Below the pieces are notes generated by a model. The model saw only the letters and a list, made by a program, of their open reading frames with translations, made no database searches and had not been told where the DNA came from. Positions 8,232 through 15,886 of a stretch of 64,000 nt of DNA are shown here, one piece after another. The stretch's first letter is position 1, and each line of letters starts with the position of its first letter. Made by a program: the position numbers and the translations under genes. This DNA is from an uncultured Flavobacteriaceae bacterium (GTDB lineage: Bacteria > Bacteroidota > Bacteroidia > Flavobacteriales > Flavobacteriaceae): the NCBI GenBank assembly GCA_947500435.1, contig CANMRV010000005.1, forward strand, positions 496,001 to 560,000, written 5' to 3'.

Positions 8232-10321
8232 CTAGCCTGTTGGAGTGTTTTTTTAGCTTTCGGTACGGTAAAATAGAAACAAGTGCCTTTTCTTAAAACA
8301 CTTTCTACCCAAATAGTACCATTGTTATTTTCCACCATTTCTTTGCAGAGGGATAAGCCGAGTCCGGTTCCTTTTTCATTTTCGGTTCCGTAGGTGGTTA
8401 CATTTGAATTTTTAGCGAATATCTTATCTCTGGTTTCTTCATCGATACCAACACCTGTATCACGAACAGAAACCTCCCAGTGATTATTCTTTTCTTTAGC
8501 ATCAATAGTTACCATTCCATTCTTAGGGGTAAACTTCAATGCATTACTCATCAAATTTCGAATGACAATATCTATTTGGTCAGCATCGGACCAAGCTAAG
8601 GTATTTTCCCCCAATTGACTTATCATTTTAATGGACTTGTTGCCAGCTATTTCAGATAGTAAGTTGACATTGTCCTTGACTAAATTTTCGAGTGAAACTA
8701 CCGTAGGTTGGGTAATGGTACCATTCATTTGGGTTTGTCCCCATGAAAGCAAGTTGTTCAGTGTAAAAGAAATATTATCAATGTCAGTTCTAAGTTTCGG
8801 TACAAATTGTAAAAATTCAGTTTGATTGATTTCCCCATTTTTAAGGAGTTGTAGCAATCCTTGGAAAGCGCCAATAGGTCCTCGTAAATCATGACCTATA
8901 ATGGAAAACATCTTATCCTTGGTTTCATTAATAGCTCTAAGTTCTATTTCATTCTTTTCAAGATCAGCCTTTTTGCTATGCAATTCTTTATTGAGTTTCT
9001 TTTGAATTTTCTCATTTCTTCTGACCAACAAGGTTATAACAGCAAGAATCAATAAGAATGCAAGGGAAGCATATACATAGTTTTTTTGCTTTGCTAAAGC
9101 TTTTTCGTTAGCTTCAATAAGGCTTTTCTTTTGCTGCTCATGTTTCATTTTGGTCTTTAACATTAAAAGATTCTTCTCACTACCATTCTTGGCAATGGTG
9201 TCAGATAGTCTTTGAAAGAGTTCATGATAACTCAAGGCACTAAGGTAATCGGCTCTTTTCTTACTTACTTTATAAAGAATTTCAGCACTCTTCTGAATCC
9301 CATTATCTTCATTCAATCTTGATGAAATTTCTAATGCTGATAGGGCATATTTTTCAGAGATACTGTCTTTTTTTAATCCAATGTTTGCTTCGGCTATTCC
9401 ATTTAAAAGACTTATTTCACTCCTTTCGTCTTCGACACTTTTAATATGCAGCGATTGACTTTGGTTATACCAAAATATGGCCCATTTATATTTACCTTGT
9501 TTGAGATAGGTTTTACCCTTGACCTCGTATCCAAAAGCAAGCCAGTCCATTAGCTCGTGTTTTTCAAAAACAGCAATGCTGGAGGTTATGTGGTACATGG
9601 CATACTCAAGATTACCCATATCCGCATAGGTATCGGCCATATTACTGGTTGTAAAGGCAGTTAATATTTCATCACCAATCTCCTTGTTTAGTTTTTTTAC
9701 AATTTTAAAATATACCAGTGCCTGTTCATAATCCTTTTGATCTGCATAAAGAAGGGCGATATTCTCGTTTAGCACAGCAAGCATATGCTTGTTATCCGCT
9801 TCGGTAGCTATTTCAATTCCGGTTAAATACTCTTCTAGTGCTTGTGCATAATCTCTATGGAAGGTAAATTGATTTGCTAGCTGATTTTGTGCTCCTAGTA
9901 TTAGATCGGTTTTCTTTGAGTGGTTAGCTATTTCTAAAGCCGCTTTATAGTTCTGAATAGCTTTTTCATGATTTCCTTTGTCTGAATAATAATCGCCAAT
10001 GTTGCCTAAAGCTACAATGTGTCCCTTAGTATATTCAATACTTTTACTATGATTTAAAGCTTGTTCCGCAACCCTCAAAAGACTATCGGCCTTGTAGAAG
10101 CGTAAATTCTGACCTAGTTGATTAAGCAGATTTATGTGTAGAGAGTCTTTATCACTGGAACTTTTGTTATTCTCGGTCTCCTTTAGTAGCCGAACCAGAC
10201 TATCTCTAACATTTTGTTGGCCAAAGGAAATATGTGAGTACAAAAATATCCCCAACAAAAAAATATAAAATATTTTCGTTGAATTGTTCGAGTGTAAAGA
10301 GTTGATTTTGGTCAAATTCAT
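8228..10321 (-). CDS. TPR-containing membrane sensor histidine kinase
   Basis: 697 aa. A signal peptide / TM (YIFLLGIFLYSHISFG) is followed by a periplasmic array of tetratricopeptide repeats over roughly residues 40-380, one TM helix at about 415-433 (YASLAFLLILAVITLLV), a coiled coil, then a HisKA domain with phospho-acceptor His477 in IIGHDLRGPIGAF and a HATPase with N, G1 and G2 boxes (NLMSNALKF, DTGVGID, GTGLGLSLCKEMV). The partner response regulator is not adjacent, so it is an orphan kinase here. Ligand unknown. Confidence 0.92.
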   Translation of the reverse strand: MNLTKINSLHSNNSTKIFYIFLLGIFLYSHISFGQQNVRDSLVRLLKETENNKSSSDKDSLHINLLNQLGQNLRFYKADSLLRVAEQALNHSKSIEYTKGHIVALGNIGDYYSDKGNHEKAIQNYKAALEIANHSKKTDLILGAQNQLANQFTFHRDYAQALEEYLTGIEIATEADNKHMLAVLNENIALLYADQKDYEQALVYFKIVKKLNKEIGDEILTAFTTSNMADTYADMGNLEYAMYHITSSIAVFEKHELMDWLAFGYEVKGKTYLKQGKYKWAIFWYNQSQSLHIKSVEDERSEISLLNGIAEANIGLKKDSISEKYALSALEISSRLNEDNGIQKSAEILYKVSKKRADYLSALSYHELFQRLSDTIAKNGSEKNLLMLKTKMKHEQQKKSLIEANEKALAKQKNYVYASLAFLLILAVITLLVRRNEKIQKKLNKELHSKKADLEKNEIELRAINETKDKMFSIIGHDLRGPIGAFQGLLQLLKNGEINQTEFLQFVPKLRTDIDNISFTLNNLLSWGQTQMNGTITQPTVVSLENLVKDNVNLLSEIAGNKSIKMISQLGENTLAWSDADQIDIVIRNLMSNALKFTPKNGMVTIDAKEKNNHWEVSVRDTGVGIDEETRDKIFAKNSNVTTYGTENEKGTGLGLSLCKEMVENNNGTIWVESVLRKGTCFYFTVPKAKKTLQQAS

Positions 10322-10566
10322 TCAAACTAGGTTAAGTTCGATATATAAATGTAACCCATAGTGTGAAGGACTAATAATTTATGTTGTGAAATGGTTTAAA
10401 TAAGATGTAAGACTGTGATATCATGTATTTTGTACAATTTTTTCATCGCCTACATTAGAAATAGTTATTAGATCATTTTTTCGCTTGAAATATAAAAAAC
10501 CAAAACGCAGAAAATTAAATGTGGACTTTAGAAGCAAGCCAATTATAATTCTTTTTAGAAGGTTTC
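10322..10566. other. Intergenic stretch between histidine kinase and tRNA-His
   Basis: AT-rich, no convincing coding frame on either strand. It must hold the histidine kinase promoter; I could not pick one out with confidence. Confidence 0.5.
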
Positions 10567-10599
10567 TTTTGAAAGATCGATTAAAAAAAATTACCTTTG
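10567..10599 (+). promoter_or_regulatory. Promoter of tRNA-His
   Basis: TTTTG at 10567-10571, a 20-base spacer, then TACCTTTG at 10592-10599: a full match to the Bacteroidota -33 / -7 consensus, placed about 16 bases before the tRNA. Confidence 0.8.
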
Positions 10600-10614
10600 C
10601 AATCGCTTACAAAT

Positions 10615-10689
10615 GGTGGTTGTAGCTCAGCTGGTTAGAGCGCTGGTTTGTGGTACCAGAAGTCGCCGGTTCGAACCCGGTCTTCCACC
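10615..10689 (+). tRNA. tRNA-His (anticodon GTG)
   Basis: Clover-leaf with D-stem GCTC/GAGC, anticodon stem CTGGT/ACCAG, loop TTGTGGT giving anticodon GTG, and T-loop TTCGAAC. G at 10615 fits the extra G-1 found in tRNA-His, opposite C73. CCA is not fully encoded (the sequence reads CCAG after position 72). The acceptor stem as drawn has tandem T-T oppositions at 5-68 and 6-67. Confidence 0.95.
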
Positions 10690-10699
10690 CAGAAATACG

Positions 10700-10729
10700 A
10701 GCCTTATCTTAATCGATAAGGCTTTTTTT
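10700..10729 (+). terminator. Intrinsic terminator of tRNA-His
   Basis: AGCCTTATC / GATAAGGCT stem (10700-10708 and 10715-10723), 6-base loop, followed by a run of T. Confidence 0.85.
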
Positions 10730-10775
10730 GTATTCCAGAATCCTGTTTATTATTTTCTTGAATTCAGATAAAACG

Positions 10776-10806
10776 AATAAAAAAGTCCCACTTCAAGTGG
10801 GACTTT
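10776..10806 (-). terminator. Intrinsic terminator of the M28 peptidase gene
   Basis: AAAGTCCCAC (10782-10791) pairs with GTGGGACTTT (10797-10806); on the minus strand the stem is followed by a T run. It lies just past the peptidase stop. Confidence 0.82.
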
Positions 10807-10828
10807 AGAATAGAAGTACTTTTTAGGT

Positions 10829-12391
10829 TTATTTACTAACCTTATCGACTATGACGCGCTGATCCCTATTTGCCACTTCCCATGCTGTATGGAAGATCAA
10901 TTGAGATCTATTTTTTAATAAATCATAGTTTATTTTATCAGGAGTATCCGTAGGCCTGTGATAGTCATCATGAGTTCCATTGAAATAAAATATAATCGGT
11001 ATGTTGTTTTTAGCAAAGTTGTAATGGTCACTTCTGTAATAGAAACGATTTGGATCATTTTCATCATTATAGGTATAATCCAGTTCAATATTCAAATATT
11101 TTGAATTTACCTCCTCAGAAAGGGTATGTAAATCTGTGCTTAACTTGTCTGAACCTATCAAATAGATATAGTTTCTATCTCCTACACGTTTTGGGTCAAT
11201 GCGTCCAATCATATCGATGTTCAAGTTGGCAACCGTATTTGCTAAAGGCAACAAAGGCTCCACATCAGTATAGTATTGAGATCCTAAAAGCCCTTTTTCT
11301 TCCCCGGTTACATGCAAGAATACAATAGAACGTTTAGGGCCGTTACCTGCATCCGCAGCTTTTTTAAAAGCCTGTGCGATTTCTAAAAGTGCTACGGTAC
11401 CTGAACCGTCATCATCTGCTCCATTGTTAATTTCCCCATCCGCATTCACACCAATGTGATCTAAGTGAGAAGATATGACTACGTATTCTTCTGGCTTCTC
11501 AGAACCTTTTAAAATTGCTGCTACGTTTTCACTGCTTACTTCATTATTAGTGCTCTCAACTTTAAAGTCTAATTTTGCCAAAACTATTTTAGATGCACTA
11601 TCATTCTCTATTTCTGGTAGTAGTGCCTTTGCAAATTCAGAGTCAACAAAAAAACTTGCAAACGTAGTATTTTGATTTTCCTTTAGACTCATATTACCAC
11701 TATCAGCAACTTTCATATAATCAAATCGACTCTTAAATCTAGGGTAGTTAGCTTGGTCAAAATATAGAATTCCTTTTGCTCCTTTATCTTTAGCTAATTT
11801 TATTCGCTTACTAAGGGATTCTGAAACGTTGCTCCACAAAGATTTTGCACTTGTTCCGGATATCTTATAAATTCCATCTTCATTCAGGGGCTCTCCTGCT
11901 TTTACCAAAACGTATTTATCGGTAACGTCAATATCGGTATAATCAGAATAATCACCATCTTCAATACCGTATCCGGCATAAACAATAGCTTCGTGTGAAT
12001 CCACCGCTTGTGAAAAAGAAACAACATGCTCACCTAAAGTATAGTCTGTTCCGTTTAACACCACTTTCCCAGATGGTACTTTACTTACTTCCAAAGGAAC
12101 CTTTTGAAAGTAATCTCCATCAGTTTTTGCCGCAGGAATTCCCATTTTTTCGTATTGCGCCTTAATATAGGCGATAGCCTTTTTTTGACCGGGTGTACCT
12201 GTTTCTCGGCCTTCATATTCATCAGAGGCATAAATGTAGAGGTGCTCTTTTAATTCAGCTTCAGTAATGGTTTCCGCATAGGTGGTGGGACTAACAACAA
12301 CAGCTTGGGCTTGCGTTGTTTCAGTGACCGTTTTTTGGGACGTGTTGCAGGACATCGCCAGAGCTAGACTGCAAAGGAGAATTCTTTTCAT
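10829..12391 (-). CDS. M28 family zinc peptidase (lipoprotein)
   Basis: 520 aa. A lipoprotein signal (LCSLALAMSC) puts it in the envelope. A PA-type insert (about residues 130-270, with the KGAKGILYFDQ region) precedes the M28 catalytic domain. Zinc ligands are visible as SSHLDH (His309) and NNGADDDGSG (Asp326/327), then the catalytic GEEKGLLGS; MIGRID and SDHYNFAKNNIPIIFYF complete the pattern. Probably an aminopeptidase acting on peptides outside the cytoplasm; substrate preference is unknown. Divergent from the aldose epimerase gene. Confidence 0.92.
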   Translation of the reverse strand: MKRILLCSLALAMSCNTSQKTVTETTQAQAVVVSPTTYAETITEAELKEHLYIYASDEYEGRETGTPGQKKAIAYIKAQYEKMGIPAAKTDGDYFQKVPLEVSKVPSGKVVLNGTDYTLGEHVVSFSQAVDSHEAIVYAGYGIEDGDYSDYTDIDVTDKYVLVKAGEPLNEDGIYKISGTSAKSLWSNVSESLSKRIKLAKDKGAKGILYFDQANYPRFKSRFDYMKVADSGNMSLKENQNTTFASFFVDSEFAKALLPEIENDSASKIVLAKLDFKVESTNNEVSSENVAAILKGSEKPEEYVVISSHLDHIGVNADGEINNGADDDGSGTVALLEIAQAFKKAADAGNGPKRSIVFLHVTGEEKGLLGSQYYTDVEPLLPLANTVANLNIDMIGRIDPKRVGDRNYIYLIGSDKLSTDLHTLSEEVNSKYLNIELDYTYNDENDPNRFYYRSDHYNFAKNNIPIIFYFNGTHDDYHRPTDTPDKINYDLLKNRSQLIFHTAWEVANRDQRVIVDKVSK

Positions 12392-12456
12392 TTGAGAGTT
12401 TTCTTGAGTTAGAAATCTTCCAAAAATAGTGAAAACTTAAGGAACCCAGACACGTA

Positions 12457-12485
12457 TTGAAATATCACTTTTTTCACTACCTTGG
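12457..12485 (+). promoter_or_regulatory. Putative promoter of the aldose epimerase gene
   Basis: TTG at 12457-12459, 18-base spacer, TACCTTGG at 12478-12485 (one mismatch to TAnnTTTG). The leader would be about 30 bases. Confidence 0.4.
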
Positions 12486-12521
12486 CAATAGTAGTTTTAG
12501 TCGAGCAAAAGCACCATAAAC

Positions 12522-13694
12522 ATGAAGAAAACAACAGTATTTTTACTTTCATTCCTATTATGTCTCCTGGCCTGCAAGGAAGAAAAAAAAGAAAAAAATG
12601 AATCCTCAGAAATAGTAGCTGTAAAAACCAAAATTTCACTCAAGGATTTTGAAGGAATTGTGGAAGGTGATTCGGTTAAGTTATATGTGCTTACCAACAA
12701 GAATGGAATGGAAGTGACTTTTACCAACTACGGGCAGCGGGTAATATCTTTACATGTTCCAGATAAGAACGGGAAATTTGAGGATGTAGTCCTTGGGTAT
12801 GATTCCCTTGACAAATATTTGAATAGCCCAAGGTCATTTTTCGGATCAATTGTTGGTCGTTATGGAAACCGCATTGCTAAAGGAAGTTTTAGTATTGGCG
12901 AAAACACATATTCCTTAGCAAAAAATAATAACGGGAACCACCTACATGGAGGAGATAAAGGGTTCGAAAGTGTCGTTTGGAAGGTAGACAGTGCAACTTC
13001 GAATAGTATCGAATTTTCTAGGATATCACCGGATATGGAAGAAGGGTATCCGGGTAATTTAGATGTTAAAGTATCATATGTTTTAACGGATGATAATGAA
13101 TTAAAAATCAATTACAAAGCAACAACTGATAAGCCTACTGTTGTAAATCTGACTCATCATTCCTTTTTTAATTTAAAAGGGGAAGGGAACGGCGATATCA
13201 ATGATCATGTTTTGATGATTAATGCGGATAAATATACCCCTGTGGATGCCGGACTTATTCCTACTGGGCAGCTAGATGAAGTTGCAGGTACTCCTTTTGA
13301 CTTTACCAAGCCAAAGGCAATTGGAGCAGACATAGATGCTGAATTTGACCAGCTCAAAAAGGGAAATGGGTATGATCATAATTTCGTTTTGAATGATTCA
13401 CCTAAAAATGCAGATGGATTGACCCTTTGTGCAAAAGTGATAGAACCTACTAGTGGAAGAACAATGGAGGTATTTACTGATGAACCCGGCGTGCAATTCT
13501 ATGGCGGCAATTTCATGGATGGTACAACTATTGGAAAAAGTGGAAAACCCTATGGTTTTAGGGGTTCTTTCTGTCTTGAAACACAACATTTTCCTGATTC
13601 ACCTAACAAGCCCGAATTCCCAAGTACATTATTACAACCGGGGGAGGTTTATACCTCAAATTGTACTTATAAGTTTGGAGTAGTTGCTGAGTAA
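12522..13694 (+). CDS. galM: Aldose 1-epimerase (mutarotase), lipoprotein
   Basis: 390 aa. Lipobox LLAC followed by a Lys/Glu-rich linker (KEEKKEKNE) indicates an envelope-anchored enzyme rather than the usual cytoplasmic GalM. The family residues are present: NRIAKG and GNHLHGG sugar-binding loops, catalytic His in VNLTHHSFFNL, and catalytic Glu in FCLETQHFPD. It interconverts alpha and beta aldoses. No sugar operon is adjacent, so the sugar is not indicated by context. Confidence 0.93.
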   Translation: MKKTTVFLLSFLLCLLACKEEKKEKNESSEIVAVKTKISLKDFEGIVEGDSVKLYVLTNKNGMEVTFTNYGQRVISLHVPDKNGKFEDVVLGYDSLDKYLNSPRSFFGSIVGRYGNRIAKGSFSIGENTYSLAKNNNGNHLHGGDKGFESVVWKVDSATSNSIEFSRISPDMEEGYPGNLDVKVSYVLTDDNELKINYKATTDKPTVVNLTHHSFFNLKGEGNGDINDHVLMINADKYTPVDAGLIPTGQLDEVAGTPFDFTKPKAIGADIDAEFDQLKKGNGYDHNFVLNDSPKNADGLTLCAKVIEPTSGRTMEVFTDEPGVQFYGGNFMDGTTIGKSGKPYGFRGSFCLETQHFPDSPNKPEFPSTLLQPGEVYTSNCTYKFGVVAE

Positions 13695-13716
13695 CTAAGG
13701 CAAGTTCTTCCAAAAT

Positions 13717-14556
13717 TTATATGGCTTTTCTATATTGAGAAGGAATGACACCTTTCGAAGCCTTGAATTTTCGATTGAAGTTCGATATGGACTTAAAACC
13801 AGAACGCTCTGATATTTCCGCAATTGATAAATCATCATGGTTTCTCAATAACTGACTTGAATGTTCGATTCGCAATTCTATCAAAAATTGAAAAAAGGTT
13901 TTGTTGGTCCGCTGCTTAAAGAACTTGCAAAAGGCATTGGGTGTCATATGAATAAGGCTTGAAACGTTTTCCAGTCTTACTTCTTTTTGAAAATTGTGCA
14001 GTACATAATCAAATACCACCTGCATTCTGCTTCCTGCGAGATTTCCTATTTCTTTGGGATAGGTGAAGCTTGTCAATGACTTCTTATCTGCTTTTACCAA
14101 CTGCTGCAATAATTCAATAAAAAGGGCCACCCGGGTAGTTTTAGAAGCTTGAGGAAAGTCTAAAAACAGTTCACCGATTTCCTGTTGTCTTGAAAATAAT
14201 TGGAAGCCCTCATGCGCAAAGTCAAAAAACGGATAAATTTCCGATAGATCAGGGAGATGAAAGAACTCCTTTCCGAAGGTATCTGGAGTAAAAAACAAAG
14301 AAACCATTTTTACATAACCCTGTTCTTCCTCGGTTTTGAACAGATGAGGGCAGTTTGAGCCAATGGCAAAAATATCCCCTTTTCGAAACTGATGTACACT
14401 ATCACCTACGATTAGCTTACCAAACCCTTTTTCGATAAGGCTTATTTGTATTTCATTGTGTTGGTGAAGAGTATTGTAAAATCCTTTTCCTCTATCAATT
14501 TGAACGATCAGGTTCTCGTTCAAGGGCTTAACAATCTGAAACGGTTGTACTTTCAT
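13717..14556 (-). CDS. AraC family transcriptional regulator (probable hydroxyproline operon regulator)
   Basis: 279 aa. N-terminal cupin-like sensor (LHQHNEIQISLIEKGFGK, then FRKGDIFAIGSNCPHLF) and C-terminal double helix-turn-helix (VSSLIHMTPNAFCKFFK and IAEISERSGFKSISNFNRKF). It is divergent from the hydroxyproline catabolic operon, so control of that operon is the natural inference; a 21-base palindrome between them is a candidate site. The ligand would be hydroxyproline or a pathway intermediate, unproven. Confidence 0.9.
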   Translation of the reverse strand: MKVQPFQIVKPLNENLIVQIDRGKGFYNTLHQHNEIQISLIEKGFGKLIVGDSVHQFRKGDIFAIGSNCPHLFKTEEEQGYVKMVSLFFTPDTFGKEFFHLPDLSEIYPFFDFAHEGFQLFSRQQEIGELFLDFPQASKTTRVALFIELLQQLVKADKKSLTSFTYPKEIGNLAGSRMQVVFDYVLHNFQKEVRLENVSSLIHMTPNAFCKFFKQRTNKTFFQFLIELRIEHSSQLLRNHDDLSIAEISERSGFKSISNFNRKFKASKGVIPSQYRKAI

Positions 14557-14573
14557 ATTGAGTTTGAATAGGC

Positions 14574-14605
14574 AAATATTATACTATAATATTTAAAAAT
14601 AGTAT
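14574..14605. promoter_or_regulatory. Palindromic operator candidate between araC-type gene and hydroxyproline operon
   Basis: Perfect palindrome of 10-base arms around one base at 14574-14594 (AAATATTATA-C-TATAATATTT). Its inner ATACTAT recurs inverted as ATAGTAT at 14599-14605, giving a second 7-base inverted pair with an 11-base gap. It covers a near-consensus -7 box for the regulator gene (CAAATATT at 14573-14580 read on minus) and lies about 100 bases before the operon. Confidence 0.5.
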
Positions 14606-14670
14606 TTAAATGGATAATATAAGCTCAATTTTGGATAAAATGAAAGTAACCATACACTGCTTTTTCAATT

Positions 14671-14678
14671 TATTTTTG
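14671..14678 (+). promoter_or_regulatory. Putative -7 element of the hydroxyproline operon
   Basis: TATTTTTG, an exact TAnnTTTG match, 23 bases before the first ATG. No good -33 box is present at 17-23 bases upstream, as expected of an activator-dependent promoter. Confidence 0.5.
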
Positions 14679-14701
14679 TTCAAAATTATAAATGCAATAC
14701 A

Positions 14702-15616
14702 ATGAAAGTAGAATGGAAAGGCGTCATGCCAGCAGTTACCACGAAATTTAACGACGATGATACCCTAGATCTGAATATGTTTGCCAAAAACATAAGGGCT
14801 CAAATAGATGCTGGAGTGCATGGTATTGTGCTTGGAGGTTCATTAGGAGAGGCTAGTACGCTATTACCTGAGGAAAAAAATATCCTAATCAGGGAAACAG
14901 TTCAACTGAGTGAAGGAAAGATACCTGTTGTTATGACCATTGCAGAGCAGGCAACAAAAGTAGCTATAGCAGCAGCTTCCGATGCCCAAAAGAATGGCGC
15001 TGATGCATTGATGATTTTGCCTCCCATGCGCTATAAATCAACAGATATCGAAACAGTACAATATTTTAAAGAAATTGCTTCCAGCACTGATCTTCCAATT
15101 ATGATTTATAATAATCCGGTTGATTATAAAATAGAAGTTACTGTTGATATGTTTGAAGAGTTGGTAGAACTTGACAATATTACAGCTGTAAAGGAGTCTA
15201 CTAGGGATATTATCAACATTGGTAGGTTGAGAAACCGTTTTGGAGAGCGCTTAAGTATTCTAACGGGGGTGGATCCTTTGGCGCTTGAAAGTCTTTTCAT
15301 GGGTGCCGATGGCTGGGTTGCCGGTTTGGTGTGCGCATTTCCTGAAGAGACAGTTGCGATTTATGAATTAGCTAAGGCCGGTCGCGCGAAAGAAGCTACT
15401 GAAATTTACCGCTGGTTCTTACCTTTATTGGAATTGGATATTAGTCCACAATTGGTACAGAACATTAAATTGGCAGAGGTAGCCACGGGTATTGGAACTG
15501 AAACGGTTAGAAAACCGAGGTTAAATCTTTCTGGTGACGAACGTAAAAGTGTACTGAAAGTTATTGAAGAGGGGCTTAAAACAAGACCTTCGCTTCCAGA
15601 CTATAAATCGCTTTAA
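14702..15616 (+). CDS. Dihydrodipicolinate synthase-family protein, probable 1-pyrroline-4-hydroxy-2-carboxylate deaminase
   Basis: 304 aa, class I aldolase-type TIM barrel. Schiff-base Lys164 in TAVKESTRD and Tyr136 in IMIYNNPVDY are present, as is GGSLGEASTL near residue 45. The family contains several activities; the placement with a hydroxyproline epimerase, a D-amino-acid-type dehydrogenase and a semialdehyde dehydrogenase points to the deaminase that converts Pyr4H2C to alpha-ketoglutarate semialdehyde. First gene of the operon, 3 bases before the next. Confidence 0.88.
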   Translation: MKVEWKGVMPAVTTKFNDDDTLDLNMFAKNIRAQIDAGVHGIVLGGSLGEASTLLPEEKNILIRETVQLSEGKIPVVMTIAEQATKVAIAAASDAQKNGADALMILPPMRYKSTDIETVQYFKEIASSTDLPIMIYNNPVDYKIEVTVDMFEELVELDNITAVKESTRDIINIGRLRNRFGERLSILTGVDPLALESLFMGADGWVAGLVCAFPEETVAIYELAKAGRAKEATEIYRWFLPLLELDISPQLVQNIKLAEVATGIGTETVRKPRLNLSGDERKSVLKVIEEGLKTRPSLPDYKSL

Positions 15617-15619
15617 AAA

Positions 15620-15886
15620 ATGCTAGAAATAAGACCTAGTTGTGAAAATTGCAATAAATCACTGTCATTTGACTCTGACGAAGCTATGATTTGTACATTT
15701 GAATGTACTTTTTGTGCAACCTGTGTTGAAGATGTATTGCTAAAAGTTTGTCCAAATTGTGGCGGTAATTTTGAAAAAAGACCGATTCGACCAAAGGAAT
15801 TATTGGATAAATATCCGGTATCACAAAAAGTGGTTCACAAACCTGTAGATGTCGAAGCACACTTAAAAAGAATAAAAGAAAAATGA
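15620..15886 (+). CDS. DUF1272 zinc-ribbon-like protein
   Basis: 88 aa, cytoplasmic. Cys pairs CENC, CTFC, CATC and CPNC suggest one or two bound zinc ions; the rest is basic. It matches the DUF1272 pattern (LEIRPSCENCNKSL at the start, FEKRPIRP after the last pair). Function unknown. It is tightly embedded in the hydroxyproline operon: 3 bases after the deaminase gene, and its stop overlaps the next start as ATGA, so translational coupling is likely. Confidence 0.85.
   Translation: MLEIRPSCENCNKSLSFDSDEAMICTFECTFCATCVEDVLLKVCPNCGGNFEKRPIRPKELLDKYPVSQKVVHKPVDVEAHLKRIKEK

Noticed and set aside
10615..10730. tRNA-His as an integration (att) site
   Set aside because: No integrase and no repeat of the tRNA 3' end downstream; ordinary housekeeping-type genes follow.
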